Assembly: GCA_034231615.1 (NCBI GenBank)
Contig: CM067298.1
Span: 25,686,528-25,750,527, forward strand
Origin: Meghimatium bilineatum
Taxonomy: Eukaryota > Mollusca > Gastropoda > Stylommatophora > Philomycidae
Length of the DNA stretch: 64,000 bases
Reading direction: 5' to 3'
The notes beneath the pieces are model-generated. The model saw only the letters and a list, made by a program, of their open reading frames with translations. It ran no database searches and was not told the origin of the DNA. The first letter of the stretch is position 1. Each line of letters begins with the position of its first letter. This document shows, one piece after another, positions 1 to 11,164 of the stretch. The position numbers and the translations under genes were made by a program.

Positions 1-211
1 GCCGCGCCCATAGCTTGCAGAGAAATTACCAGAGGAAAATACTTCACACTAGCCTGAACAGCCAATGAAATCCATGTCTAACTTTGAATTTTGTATACAT
101 ATTCTCAGCTGTGTATAATATGGAGGTCGAAAACACTGCAAGCAAAAACACAACTTTTAACTACCATAATTTTTTTTTTAAACTACCTACTCAAATAAAA
201 CATTTAACTTT
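1..211. other. Unique AT-rich left margin
   Basis: No gene or known element is seen. From about 150 the sequence starts to resemble decayed units of the following array (aacttttaacta, catttaacttt), so it is probably the array's worn left edge. Confidence 0.5.
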
Positions 212-2970
212 ACTTGATAAAACAAGACTTCTAATACATACTTGATACTACAAGACTTTTAACATATACTTGATACTACAAGACTTTTAATACACTACTT
301 GATACTACAAGACTTTTAATACACTACTTGATACTACAAGACTTTTAATACACTACTTGATACTACAAGACTTTTAATACACTACTTGATACTACAAGAC
401 TTTTAATACACTACTTGATACTACAAGACTTTTAATACACTACTTGATACTACAAGACTTTTAACATATACTTGATACTACAAGACTTTTAACATATACT
501 TGATACTACAAGACTTTTAATACACTACTTGATACTACAAGACTTTTAATACACTACTTGATACTACAAGACTTTTAATACACTACTTGATACTACAAGA
601 CTTTTAATACACTACTTGATACTACAAGACTTTTAATATATACTTGATACTACAAGACTTTTAACATATACTTGATACTACAAGACTTTTAATACACTAC
701 TTGATACTACAAGACTTTTAACATATACTTGATACTACACGACTTTTAATACACTACTTGATACTACAAGACTTTTAATACACTACTTGATACTACAAGA
801 CTTTTAATACACTACTTGATACTACAAGACTTTTAATATATACTTGATACTACAAGACTTTTAACATATACTTGATACTACAAGACTTTTAACATATACT
901 TGATACTACAAGACTTTTAACATATACTTGATACTACAAGACTTTTAATACACTACTTGATACTACAAGACTTTTAATACACTACTTGATACTACAAGAC
1001 TTTTAATACACTACTTGATACTACAAGACTTTTAATATATACTTGATACTACAAGACTTTTAACATATACTTGATACTACAAGACTTTTAACATATACTT
1101 GATACTACAAGACTTTTAATACACTACTTGATACTACAAGACTTTTAACATATACTTGATACTACAAGACTTTTAATACACTACTTGATACTACAAGACT
1201 TTTAACATATACTTGATACTACAAGACTTTTAATACACTACTTGATACTACAAGACTTTTAATATATACTTGATACTACAAGACTTTTAATACACTACTT
1301 GATACTACAAGACTTTTAATATATACTTGATACCACAAGACTTTTAACATATACTTGATACTACAAGACTTTTAATACACTACTTGATACTACAAGACTT
1401 TTAATACACTACTTGATACTACAAGACTTTTAACATATACTTGATACTACAAGACTCTTAATACACTACTTGATACTACAAGACTTTTAACATATACTTG
1501 ATACTACAAGACTTTTAACATATACTTGATACTACAAGACTCTTAATACACTACTTGATACTACAAGACTTTTAACATATACTTGATACTACAAGACTTT
1601 TAACATATACTTGATACTACAAGACTTTTAATACACTACTTGATACTACAAGACTTTTAATACACTACTTGATACTACAAGACTTTTAATACACTACTTG
1701 ATACTACAAGACTTTTAATACACTACTTGATACTACAAGACTTTTAACATATACTTGATACTACACGACTTTTAACATATACTTGATACTACAAGACTTT
1801 TAACATATACTTGATACTACAAGACTTTTAATACACTACTTGATACTACAAGACTTTTAATACACTACTTGATACTACAAGACTTTTAATATATACTTGA
1901 TACTACAAGACTCTTAATACACTACTTGATACTACAAGACTTTTAATACACTACTTGATACTACAAGACTTTTAATATATACTTGATACTACAAGACTCT
2001 TAATACACTACTTGATACTACAAGACTTTTAACATATACTTGATACTACACGACTTTTAATACACTACTTGATACTACAAGACTTTTAATACACTACTTG
2101 ATACTACAAGACTTTTAACATATACTTGATACTACAAGACTTTTAACATATACTTGATACTACAAGACTTTTAATACACTACTTGATACTACAAGACTTT
2201 TAACATATACTTGATACTACAAGACTTTTAATACACTACTTGATACTACACGACTTTTAATACACTACTTGATACTACAAGACTTTTAACATATACTTGA
2301 TACTACAAGACTTTTAACATATACTTGATACTACAAGACTTTTAATACACTACTTGATACTACAAGACTTTTAACATATACTTGATACTACAAGACTTTT
2401 AATACACTACTTGATACTACAAGACTTTTAATACACTACTTGATACTACAAGACTTTTAACATATACTTGATACTACAAGACTTTTAACATATACTTGAT
2501 ACTACAAGACTTTTAACATATACTTGATACTACAAGACTTTTAATACACTACTTGATACTACACGACTTTTAATACACTACTTGATACTACAAGACTTTT
2601 AATACACTACTTGATACTACAAGACTTTTAACATATACTTGATACTACAAGACTTTTAACATATACTTGATACTACAAGACTTTTAACATATACTTGATA
2701 CTACAAGACTTTTAATACACTACTTGATACTACAAGACTTTTAACATATACTTGATACTACAAGACTTTTAATACACTACTTGATACTACAAGACTTTTA
2801 ATACACTACTTGATACTACAAGACTTTTAATACACTACTTGATACTACAAGACTTTTAATACACTACTTGATAGAACAAGACTTTTAACACACTACTTGA
2901 TACTACAAGACTTTTAATACACTACTTGATAGAACAAGACTTTTAACACATACTTGATAAAACATGACAT
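212..2970. repeat. 28/29-bp minisatellite, about 97 units
   Basis: Units begin ACTTGATACTACAAGACTTT and end in one of three ways: TAATACACT (29 bp), TAACATAT (28 bp) or TAATATAT (28 bp). The three forms are interspersed. A rarer CACGAC variant occurs near 738, 1763, 2050, 2250 and 2563, and a GACTCTTAA variant near 1450, 1540, 1910 and 1995. Around 2040-2870 the order of forms partly repeats after each CACGAC unit, suggesting local multi-unit duplications. Every unit carries stops, so no protein is encoded. Confidence 0.98.
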
Positions 2971-3190
2971 TTAACAACCTATTCGATAAAACAAAATCAT
3001 TAATACACTACTTGAAAACACTACTTGAAAACACAAAACTGTTAACTCAAATGATAAAACAAAACTTTAAACTCAACCTGCTAGAAGGAGACATTTAACT
3101 CAACCTGCTAAACCACAACTTTTAACTCTACTTGATAAAACACAACCCTAACTCTATCTGCTAAAACACAAATTTCAATTCTGCTTGCTA
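2971..3190. repeat. Decayed right edge of the 28/29-bp array
   Basis: Seven or eight increasingly diverged units (ACTTGATAAAACATGACATT, CTGCTAAACCACAACTTTTA and similar) trail off to the right. Homogeneous centres with worn edges are expected from unequal crossing-over. Confidence 0.85.
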
Positions 3191-3646
3191 AAACACACCT
3201 TATCTAACTAAAATGCCACCGTGCATACAATCTTAACAAATACGGCACTCTTGCTCTTATCCGTCAAACACAAGCTAATTTACCTCTACTTAACTTCTTC
3301 AAACATTGCTTAATCCTGTCTCTCCAACGTACAAATACAGGTAATTATCACCTGTATAGCTTAGACCGCTCAATTTTCAAACATTAGCCTGTCCACAATG
3401 TCTTAGGCTTGTAATGATGTTATTCGGTAAAAGATAGAAATACTCGTCTAGAACAAAATACTTCTTAGTCTTGTTTTCTGTCTTGACATTCTTCAAATCA
3501 ACTTTTTCCCATTCTCCAACCACATTAATGTTAACTACTTAATGTGCAAAATTGACTGACCTAATAACGAGTTATAGATTAGCTACAGAATGAAGACAAT
3601 GGTGATGCAAAATAAGATAAGAAGGCTACTAGAAAAACATAACTAT
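3191..3646. other. Unique AT-rich spacer
   Basis: No repeat, RNA gene or convincing coding stretch is seen. Confidence 0.5.
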
Positions 3647-3820
3647 AGATATTCTTCTTCTTCTTCAGCGTTCATTCTCAAACTCCCACTGGATCTCTTT
3701 TGCAGCAGGATAATAGCCCTACTAGATTTTTTGCAGGATGTAGTCCAGAGAATGGAAATGCGTTATTTCGCCATTTTATTTGCGCCAATGGTCCGACACA
3801 GACACATCCGTCTTCGGCGG
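3647..3820 (-). mobile_element. SINE-X copy 1
   Basis: Inverted copy of a short retroposon. Read on the minus strand it runs from CCGCCGAAGACGGATGTGTC to a (GAA)n tail near 3651-3665. It matches the copies at 46215, 50972 and 59644. TAACTAT occurs on both sides (3640-3646 and 3821-3827) as a probable target-site duplication. No pol III promoter boxes are recognised in the head. Confidence 0.85.
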
Positions 3821-3824
3821 TAAC

Positions 3825-3834
3825 TATCTATCTA

Positions 3835-3874
<40 letters not shown>

Positions 3875-3875
3875 A
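3825..3875. repeat. Compound (TATC)n(TC)n(TA)n microsatellite
   Basis: Three simple-repeat blocks in succession, directly beside the SINE-X head. Confidence 0.95.
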
Positions 3876-3904
3876 CATGCAATAAAACAAAACATGACAA
3901 TTTA

Positions 3905-3935
3905 CCACGTATCGGTCAAAGGGACCTTTTTCAAG
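3905..3935 (-). other. Dispersed hairpin motif, copy a
   Basis: On the minus strand GGTC/GACC forms a 4-bp stem with loop CCTTT, followed by GATACGTGG. The sequence downstream, through AATTGTC and a T-rich stretch into (TA)n, closely matches the copy at 32125. See the finding on this family. Confidence 0.6.
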
Positions 3936-4485
3936 AAATTAATAACGTTAAAAATAAACAAAACTACACGTATATGAATGTTAAATAAGTTTTAAAAAAT
4001 AGAGATATTAAAATCGTTAAAAAATAGAGTAAATAGAATGAACACAACAATATAAGAGGTAATAACATATAAGTACAAAGAATGACATAAACGGGAGTGA
4101 GTATGGGTGATGTGAGAAAGTGTGTCATACTTGGACAGTTCGGACGATCACATAATAAAACACACGAACGGGACTCTGAATGAGCATACTCTTTGAACGG
4201 TAGCTGGGAAGGAGCGCGATTCACTTGGTGATAGCTCTAAGATATGATGCTGGTTTGTAATCAAGAGGAGGACTCCCTACTTTCTAGACACAGATTGTAC
4301 TTTCCTTATGAAAATTGTATGACATATTGATCGATACTGGTCGTTGATATTCGGTTGCATGACATCATTGCAACTCGACATCCTATGATTTGGTGCTGTC
4401 CAACCAATGTGTATATCGATATAAAGAATATATGAACATATTTTTTTACACATATCCTGGCAACAAACATAAAGAGTGGGCGATC
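3936..4485. other. Unique AT-rich spacer
   Basis: An 86-codon frame on the minus strand (3964-4224) has a hydrophobic C-terminal half, but no domain, splice signal or conservation supports it. Nothing else is seen. Confidence 0.4.
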
Positions 4486-4700
4486 AAGTAGAACAAGAAA
4501 CCATGTGAGGAATGAAGAGATTACAACAACAAAAAATGGAACAACACCTGTGCTAAAATATATTCAAAAACAGAGACTTGAAAGGTTCGGCCAGTTCATG
4601 AGAATGAACCATCATTGGACACCAGAAAGTTCACATAACACAAGAATAAAACACCAATAGGCAGAGGGGTACAGCAAGAACAACGTGACCTAAATGGCTA
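4486..4700 (+). mobile_element. LINE C-terminal fragment, decayed
   Basis: The plus strand translates to pieces typical of the end of RNase H-less LINE reverse transcriptases: a block with RNEEI, then TPVLKYIQKQRLERFGQFMRM and a basic stretch. The usual family pattern is R-x-R-N-x-x-I ... R-Q-R-L-x-W-F-G-H-x-x-R-M. No tail or target duplication is identified. The fragment at 46930-47150 is similar. Confidence 0.65.
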
Positions 4701-5017
4701 ACATCATGAGGCCACAATATTACTGCATAACAAACGTTCCAACGTGCCATAGCACCAACACCTATCGTCATTCAATCCTCAAGATATAAGTATATGGCAA
4801 CCCTGATGGAATAAGCACGTCACAAACACGACACAAAGTAGAACTAATATGTGCAACAAGTCTTTATCAATAGAAGTAGGGAAAATAATCATTCAGTGCT
4901 ACGCATAGCCATTTTGTTCACATGGAAGTGAATAATGAACAATAAATAAACACACGTTAGAATCTAGAGACTACGGGAATATGGGCATGTGGTTAAGAAG
5001 AATACTGAAATCATAAG

Positions 5018-5080
5018 GCCAGCTAGAAAATCTAACTATGAGATAACTGACCGAGATTGATATATTGAGAGTTACTTATC
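5018..5080. repeat. 63-bp minisatellite, left part (split by a LINE)
   Basis: One unit, CTAACTATGAGATAACTGAC through GTTACTTATC, matches the units at 6118-6260. The array was cut in two by the LINE-A insertion. Confidence 0.8.
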
Positions 5081-5805
5081 TATCTATCTATTCCTCAAAC
5101 CCTCTATTGCCTTTCAGCGTCAGGGGTAGAAGAGTTTTCTGGAGATGGCCCTCGTGTGTGCTGAGTATATTGTGGAGTTTGTCGCCTCTTTTATTTCAGT
5201 GGTCCATCGTTTTCGTAGTCAGCCTCTAGGTCTGCCTTCACTGTATCTGTGTAGCATAGCTAGCTGTGGTATGCTGTCTGATGGTAGTCTGCTGATGTGT
5301 GCAAACCATTTTATCTGTTGTCTCTTAATATATTCCAAGATTGGAGTAGTACCAGTTCTTTGTCTAATATCCTCATTTCTCACTGTCTCAGCGATTTATT
5401 AGGATTCTGCGCAAACATGCCATTTCAGCCGTCACAAGATTACGTTTATCTTATGCTATGTCGTTGTTCATGTTTGGCATTGGTAACACAGCATTGATAT
5501 GCTAATTGTTTTGGATAGTGTTATTTTCGTGTTTAAATCTACACTTTTGTTTCTGAAGATTGGTGTCATTTGTCCTAGGGCTTGGTATGCTTTACTACAT
5601 CTATTGTGTATTTCTATGTTGCTCCTGCCGTCTGTTGTTATATTGTTTCCTGCAGAGCCTGTGAAATGTGAGATCGCTAACATCTCACACCCCTACGGCA
5701 TTAATAAATGCTATGGGTTACTTTACTTTTTTATATTGTTTCCTAGGTATGTGAATTCTGTCACTTGTTTAAGTCTGTTGTTTCCAATATTTATGTGGGT
5801 GCTTC
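5081..5805 (-). mobile_element. LINE-A 3' part, reverse transcriptase C-terminus
   Basis: Minus-strand relic of a non-LTR retrotransposon. Recognisable pieces are NNRLKQVTEFTYLGNNI, then ITTDGRSNIEIHNR and KSVDLNTKITLSKT (the connection after the palm domain), then KWFAHTSRLPSDS, RKRWTTEIKEA and AISRKLFYP. It ends in a (GATA)n tail at 5081-5092. The frame is broken several times. With the endonuclease piece at 5811-6117 it forms one insertion flanked by GTTACTTATC. A 79-bp foreign insert interrupts it at 5652-5730. Related copies lie at 30549-31480, 42235-42650 and 46420-46570. Confidence 0.85.
5652..5730. mobile_element. 79-bp insertion inside LINE-A
   Basis: A 14-bp perfect direct repeat (TTATATTGTTTCCT at 5638-5651 and 5731-5744) flanks a segment that interrupts the LINE reading between FTYLGNNI and ITTDGRS. 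It contains an 8-bp perfect hairpin, TGTGAGAT (5667-5674), loop CGCTAAC, ATCTCACA (5682-5689). The family is not recognised and no second copy was seen here. Confidence 0.75.
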
Positions 5806-5810
5806 TTTCT

Positions 5811-6117
5811 AGAAGAAATATAAAAATACTAGGACTAACAGATACGAGGATTAAAGACAAGGGATATAAGAAACTATATCAAAATTACACGTTAATATAC
5901 AGTGGAGTTGACCCAGTTTCAAGAACAAGGATTGGGGTGGGTTTTTTAATAGACCCGACATACGCCAAGAATATAGTTCATGTCACACATCAGAATCAAC
6001 GATCAATGCAGATCACCATTACAATAGACCATGTAAGCACAACATTTATACAGGCATATGCCCCATGTAATACACCAAACAACGAAAATGAAAAAGGAAT
6101 TTTTTGAGGATATAACA
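5811..6117 (+). mobile_element. LINE-A endonuclease fragment, inverted
   Basis: Plus-strand translation gives an AP-type endonuclease (EEP fold) segment: IKILGLTDTRIKDKGYKKLY, then YSGVDPVSRTRIGVGFLIDP, then ITIDHVSTTFIQAYAPCN. The family's metal-binding Glu (usually L-x-E-T-R) is Asp here. One single-base indel lies near 6100. It lies head to head with the reverse transcriptase piece and inside the same 10-bp duplication, as expected for 5' inversion during target-primed reverse transcription. Most of the reverse transcriptase between the two parts is missing. Confidence 0.85.
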
Positions 6118-6260
6118 GTTACTTATCAATATTCGAAAATTTAACTATGAGAAACACTGACTGCGATTGATATATTGAAGGTTACTTGTCCATATGAGAA
6201 AATTAAACACTGAGAGGCACTAACTGACACTGCCATATTCAAAGTTACTTATCAATATAA
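6118..6260. repeat. 63-bp minisatellite, right part
   Basis: Units start with GTTACTTATC or GTTACTTGTC at 6118, 6181 and 6244, exactly 63 bp apart, and contain AACTATGAGAAACACTGACT or similar. This continues the array broken at 5080. Confidence 0.85.
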
Positions 6261-6734
6261 ACAAATACACACTTATTGATCATATCCTAAGAAGAGGGTG
6301 TGTGGAATACATGTAACAATAGGCAATGTTGCGGGTAAAATAGATGTCAGCAAAGAGAGAAGATACTTGATAGTTTGATATCATGGCACGGTAGGAAGTC
6401 AGCAGTGGACCTCATGCATAGTGCTGTAGATGGAATGTAGTGGGGTTCAATGACCATCTACGCTAGCCACAAGATAAATTATGATGTCTAAGCACCCAAG
6501 GCTGTAGATACGAGAGGATATTCCACACACAGTGGGAGAGTGCCACAGCAACACGAATAATATGTGATAACACTCAGAATAATAAATGAAATGTGATTAA
6601 AATTACAAAGTGTATTTAAATTAAAATGTTATTGGATAACTGTAGATATTTTGTTATAAAGGGGATGGTGATAGCAGATGATGGCGAAAGGTTAAATATA
6701 CCTCATGGAGAACATACACATTTCACCCATGGGC
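6261..6734. other. Unique spacer
   Basis: No coding or repeat signal is recognised. Confidence 0.45.
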
Positions 6735-7030
6735 GTTATTTGAAACTACCTGTAGAGATTTCATGATTGTTGTGTTTACCACAAACATGTCAAGCACTCA
6801 AATATACATGGAAGAAATCAGTGTTTGATAAGCACATAATGAAACTAGAGATTTCATGATTGTTGTGTTTACCACAAACATGTCAGGCACTCAAATATAC
6901 ATGGAATAAATCAGTGGTTGATACGCACATAATGAAACTACCAGTAGAGATTTCATGATTGTTGTGTTTACCACAAACATGTCAGGCACTCAAATATACA
7001 TGGAAAAAATCAGTGGTTGACATGGAAGAC
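6735..7030. repeat. 93-99-bp tandem repeat, three copies
   Basis: GAGATTTCATGATTGTTGTG recurs at 6755, 6848 and 6947, followed each time by TTTACCACAAACATGTCA and a CACATAATGAAACTA end. Each unit has a small inverted repeat, TTGTG-TTTAC-CACAA. Confidence 0.95.
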
Positions 7031-7857
7031 TAAACATGAATTCTTGGGGCATACGTGCCTACCATGGTTCATGTAAAACAACCAAAACGTATAGATCTAC
7101 ATCGCGACCACTGCTTATTCTGTGTATGATATGTGTATTGATAACTTTAGCTTCAAACAATTGTGTTTGTGCTGTGGCCATAGTCATGGTGGCTGGTGGA
7201 GTGAAAAATGCACGATTTGTTAAAGACATCAACAAAATTCTAAGTTTTGTAACTATTCACGACAAACAGAGAAAAAAAATGGAGCAAAAAATGGGGTGTT
7301 GAAACCCTGAAAGATCAATCAATCCCTGATCCCTGAGAGCGGAATCAATATCAATGCCCAGTGTTATTGTTTAGAGTTGGGTTCCTCTCCTAACATTGCC
7401 TTCCACGCCCAGTTCAACTGTCTCTGCCATGAAGATTGTCTTATCTAACCGGTGACTCTCAAGCTGTGTATGTAAGGGTATCTTCCGGACATAACATTGG
7501 TTTCGTATGAAACCACATTTTTTAAAGAATATGACACATTTACTACGTCTATGAAATAATAGTTTATGGCAACAATTTAAGAAACAAATTTTAGTAATAA
7601 GAGTAAATTATTGTTGTATTATGCCTTTGGGTCCGACACAACAAACTTCTGAAGAATAGTTGAAATACGCAGCATCCTTCAATTTAACCATCTATGGTGT
7701 TAGGTAGCCTTCATAAAAAAAACCTTCCTTAGTCGCCGCCATCGACACCAATGGTAGATTACAGCGTGATAATGATTTGCCTCCAGAAACATGCTGGAAA
7801 TGGGTTCTAAGAATTATCAAATGGATAAATATTTTAGCCTGATATCTTAAACAGAAT
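7031..7857. other. Unique spacer with a possible SINE-Y scrap
   Basis: An 88-codon plus-strand frame at 7036-7302 has a hydrophobic middle (LLILCMICVLITLA) but nothing else to support it. At 7725-7750 the minus strand reads TCGATGGCGGCGACTAAGGA, resembling the SINE-Y core (TCGTAAAAGGCGATTAAGGA). Confidence 0.4.
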
Positions 7858-8035
7858 TTGAATATAAAAAATCTCCAACAATATTTGAATCTAACAAATC
7901 TCCAACAATATTTGAATCTAACAAATCTCCAACAATATTTGAATCGAACACATCTCCAACAATATTTAAATCTAACAAATCTCCAACAATATTTAAATCT
8001 AACAAATCTCCAACAATATTTGAATCTAACAAATC
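7858..8035. repeat. 27-bp minisatellite, about 6.5 units
   Basis: Unit ATTTGAATCTAACAAATCTC followed by CAACAAT. As 27 is a multiple of three, frames stay open on both strands (NLQQYLNLT on plus; FKYCWRFVR on minus), which explains the overlapping frames at 7692-8076. They are not genes. Confidence 0.97.
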
Positions 8036-9047
8036 TGTACACTGTCTCTAGCTGCCCTCATCTTATCTTAATTTAAATACGAATGTTCTTAGATTGCATC
8101 TTTTCCCAAGAGCAATCACTTATTTCACAAAACATATATCATGCTTGTAAGAAACTCGTAAGACGGGACACGATTGCGTAAGTTTCTAGAACTTTTCATT
8201 TAATGTCATGTTTTTAATCGTACAGGACAACATCAAATTTGTTTGCAGTAGAAACTGTGTGACAGAGCGGCAAAATGCAACATTATCAATTATTGCTGTT
8301 AAGTAAGTAATCTTCATTTTCGGTAAGGGTGTCCCTCAAAAGTATGTGTAGTGTTGTGCAAACTCTACCTCACACTATTAAATATCAGCGTTCTTTGTGG
8401 TGAGAGGCAATGCCCATCCTCTCACTGCAAAAGTGGAGGTACCCATTCAAACAACTGGATCGACTGAAGAGTGACCATACTTGCGACTTGAACATAGAAC
8501 TGTATGATCTAACGTAAACACGAACTATTTTTCTTGCGATATAAATATGAATTTCTAAATGCACCCACTACCGTCTTAAGTACTATTAACTCTTCCCATC
8601 GATGTATATGCCTTACCTGAAATGTACTCAAATATTTCTGACAGAATATTCCAAATTAATATGCCTTAGACATCACCGAATTGAATACATAATAACTGAA
8701 CTATTCAAAATTACCTGGGTGCCTAAGTTCCGAAGAGAATGAGAATCACTGACCAGACAATACATCTGGAAATTTGCCGGAACCAAAGGAAGATATGAGC
8801 CCGTAGAATATGATTTTCAGTTTGACGCCTAGTGAAAGTGCCGGATCTGATGCTCAGACAGTTTGCTGACACCATTTGCAGAGGATTCAAACCTTAGCTC
8901 CGTTAATACACAGCAGCTCCAATTGGGATAATTCAATAAGCCTTGTTCACACAGCGAACCGTCGTATATGTACACAGCCTATTATGTTTGACTGTGTCAC
9001 CGGCGCTCTGCTTGACGATGTTTGTTTTTTATTTGCCTCCATCTTTT
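8036..9047. other. Unique spacer, about 1 kb
   Basis: Moderately AT-rich with no recognised element. Short frames only, without splice or domain support. Confidence 0.45.
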
Positions 9048-9330
9048 TCAGGGCTCTGAAGTTCCGACTACATCTTACTTTCTTTCTTCCTCTCTCTCTC
9101 TCTCTCTCTCTCTCTCATGAATATACAACTGAATCCAGGGATAGTTGTAGCGCAGACATTTTCCAAACTAGTTCACAAGATTTATCTTCATCTTTTCAGA
9201 GCTTTATGTTGTGACTACATCTTGCTTGCTTTCTTCCTGCTTCTCTTCCTCCTTCAAATCAGTATAAAATTGAAACCAATGGTAGTTGTAGATCAGACAT
9301 ATTCCAAACTAATTCAGGAGCTGTATTAAT
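9048..9330. repeat. About 147-bp duplication, two diverged copies, with (TC)n
   Basis: Two copies share TCAG-GCTCTGAAG / TCAG-AGCTTTATG, GACTACATCTT, TTTCTTCCT, AATCCAGGGATAGTTGTAG / AACCAATGGTAGTTGTAG and ATTCCAAACTAATTCA. A (TC)n run of about 24 bp (9092-9115) lies in the first. Confidence 0.85.
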
Positions 9331-9697
9331 CATAACCAAGAGAGGAACTCATGTATTACAGAATTAAGATACAGATCACTGATTATGCTTCTAGATCATA
9401 CACGACTTGCCAGCAGTCGTAAGTAGAAATTTGTGGAAACAACGATGAAATCGAGACGTGGGAAGATCAAGTTGGAGAAATAACATTTGGTAAAAGTACT
9501 TTTATTTGGGATGATGTCTAGACGACTCTTCCAACAGTCGTAGGAACAAAATCCATTTACTTGGTGTAATGTTTAGACTACCCTTCAATAATAGCAGGGA
9601 CAAATCGATTGAGTCATTTCCATACAGCAGGTGTTCCCGGGGACATACCAATTGGCAATTATATCTTTGAGTGTGAATATATATATATATATATAAC
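9331..9697. repeat. Decayed about 70-bp repeat and (TA)n
   Basis: Three weak copies share CTAGA-AC-ACTTGCCAGCAGTCGTA, CTAGACGACTCTTCCAACAG and TTAGACTACCCTTCAATAAT. A short (TA)n lies at 9676-9694. Confidence 0.5.
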
Positions 9698-9766
9698 ACA
9701 AACTAAACCAACTGTCATTCGTATCTGTGTCCATGTTATTGGTCAAACCAAACGACATTGAAATAT
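9698..9766. repeat. 41-45-bp minisatellite, left part
   Basis: ATTCGTATCTGTGTCCATG and TTATTGGTCAAACCAAACGA match the units after 10048. The array is split by SINE-Y. Confidence 0.85.
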
Positions 9767-10047
9767 ATCGCCCGTGTGTTGCCGGGGCCCGAAAGGGGAG
9801 CAAAGAATAGCAACACTGTTTACCTTCCACGCATATCGTAAAAGGCGATTAAGGAGGTTATGGGATGGAGTTGGCTGTCCCATCCCATATAGGATCAGTG
9901 ACCCAAAGCCATGCTGAAGTTGGATGCGTCAGGCCGAAAGGCGCAGAAATCTCAGCAATGCTGTAAACCATGACACAACGTATTCCGTTCTCCGGACTAC
10001 ATCCTGCTAATCTGCAGGAGTTTGAGAACGAACTCAGAAGAAGAAGA
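9767..10047 (+). mobile_element. SINE-Y, near full length
   Basis: Short retroposon of about 280 bp, from CGTGTGTTGCCGGGGCCCGA through a core TCGTAAAAGGCGATTAAGGA to a (GAA)n tail. A perfect 10-bp stem lies at 9859-9868/9880-9889 (TATGGGATGG / CCATCCCATA). The 3' segment (CTCCGGACTACATCCTGC, GCAGGAGTTTGAGAACGA) is shared with SINE-X. It sits inside the 41-45-bp array with imperfect flanking repeats GAAATATAT / GAAATCTATAT. Further copies: 37693-37975, 16068-16291, 58078-58165, and weakly 40930-41085. Confidence 0.85.
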
Positions 10048-10245
10048 AATCTATATGTCCATGCATTAGTCAAATCAACCAACATTCGTATATTTGTGTC
10101 CATGTATTGGTCAAACCAACCAACCAACATTCGTATATTTGTGTCCATGTATTGGTCAAACAAACCAACATTCGTATATTTGTGTCCATGTAATGGTCAC
10201 ATCAACCAACATTCGTATATTTGTGTCCATATATTGGGCATACAA
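10048..10245. repeat. 41-45-bp minisatellite, right part
   Basis: About five units of ATTCGTATATTTGTGTCCAT-GTATTGGTCAAACAAACCAAC. The frames across it have no other support. Confidence 0.95.
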
Positions 10246-10349
10246 ACTGACACTGTGTGTGTGTGTCTATACATCTGACAACCAACTGAACTACCGTTTT
10301 TGTGTATTGCACAAACCAAATGAGAATATTACTGTGCATTTGTGTGTGT

Positions 10350-10515
10350 GTTCGTATATTGAGTAGACCAAATTATATTTCCTTCGTATATTGAGCAGAC
10401 AAAATTTTATTTTCTTCATATTTTAAGCAGACCAAATTATATTTCCTTCGTATATTGAGCCTACCAAATTGTATTTCCTTCGTATACTGAGCAGACCAAC
10501 GTATATTTCCTAAGA
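10350..10515. repeat. 32-bp minisatellite, about 5 units
   Basis: Unit CGTATATTGAGCAGACCAAA followed by TTATATTTCCTT. The short stretch before it (10246-10349) is unique with a (GT)n run. Confidence 0.95.
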
Positions 10516-10846
10516 ATTTTGGTTGTGTTGAAATATCTCATAAATCAAACGTCTAGATATCATGCAAACGTCTGTTGATAAGATCGGTGGAGGCATTATT
10601 TATTAAATTTTTACTCCCCCCTCCCCGCCACCTTTCCCGTAGGAAATAGAACATGATAATTAACACTCCAAAACTAGTCTATCTCCATGCAATCCTAGCA
10701 GTTTTCAATAAATATTATTAAAACTCCGCAAAACCAAAAATTACAAACTTATTTTTTTTAACTGCAGGGAAAATACCCTATGTACACCTCCACCCCCCGG
10801 CCCCTCCCTTTTCAACACATCCTATTCGGCCATAAACACGTATATA
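10516..10846. other. Unique spacer with C-rich tracts
   Basis: C-rich patches at 10614-10640 and 10786-10812. No gene is seen. Confidence 0.45.
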
Positions 10847-11130
10847 TTTATGTCTATATAGATACTGCTGAAAAGCTATTGAAATGACGTATAACTGTCT
10901 ATATAGCAAGCTATTGAAATAACACTTATAGCTGTCTGTATAGCAAGATACTGAATGACACTTATAACTGTCTATATAGCAAGCTATTGAAATGACACTT
11001 ATAACTGTCTATATAGCAAGCTATTGAAATGACACTTATAACTGTCTATATAGCAAGCTATTGAAATGGCACTTATCAATATCTATATAGCAAGCTATGC
11101 AAGGCATTTATAATTGTCTATACAGGGTCT
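10847..11130. repeat. 37-bp minisatellite, about 7 units
   Basis: Unit TCTATATAGCAAGCTATTGA followed by AATGACACTTATAACTG. Confidence 0.95.
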
Positions 11131-11164
11131 ATCACATGTGTTTAGAAAATTAAATAGCATCACT

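Noticed and set aside
212-2970. CRISPR array
   Set aside because: Repeats are directly adjacent with no unique spacers. The genome is animal, and units drift as in a minisatellite.
5145-5402. 85-codon plus-strand protein
   Set aside because: Antisense of the LINE-A reverse transcriptase C-terminus.
7036-7302. Small secreted or membrane peptide of 88 codons
   Set aside because: A hydrophobic stretch alone, without splice, conservation or regulatory support.
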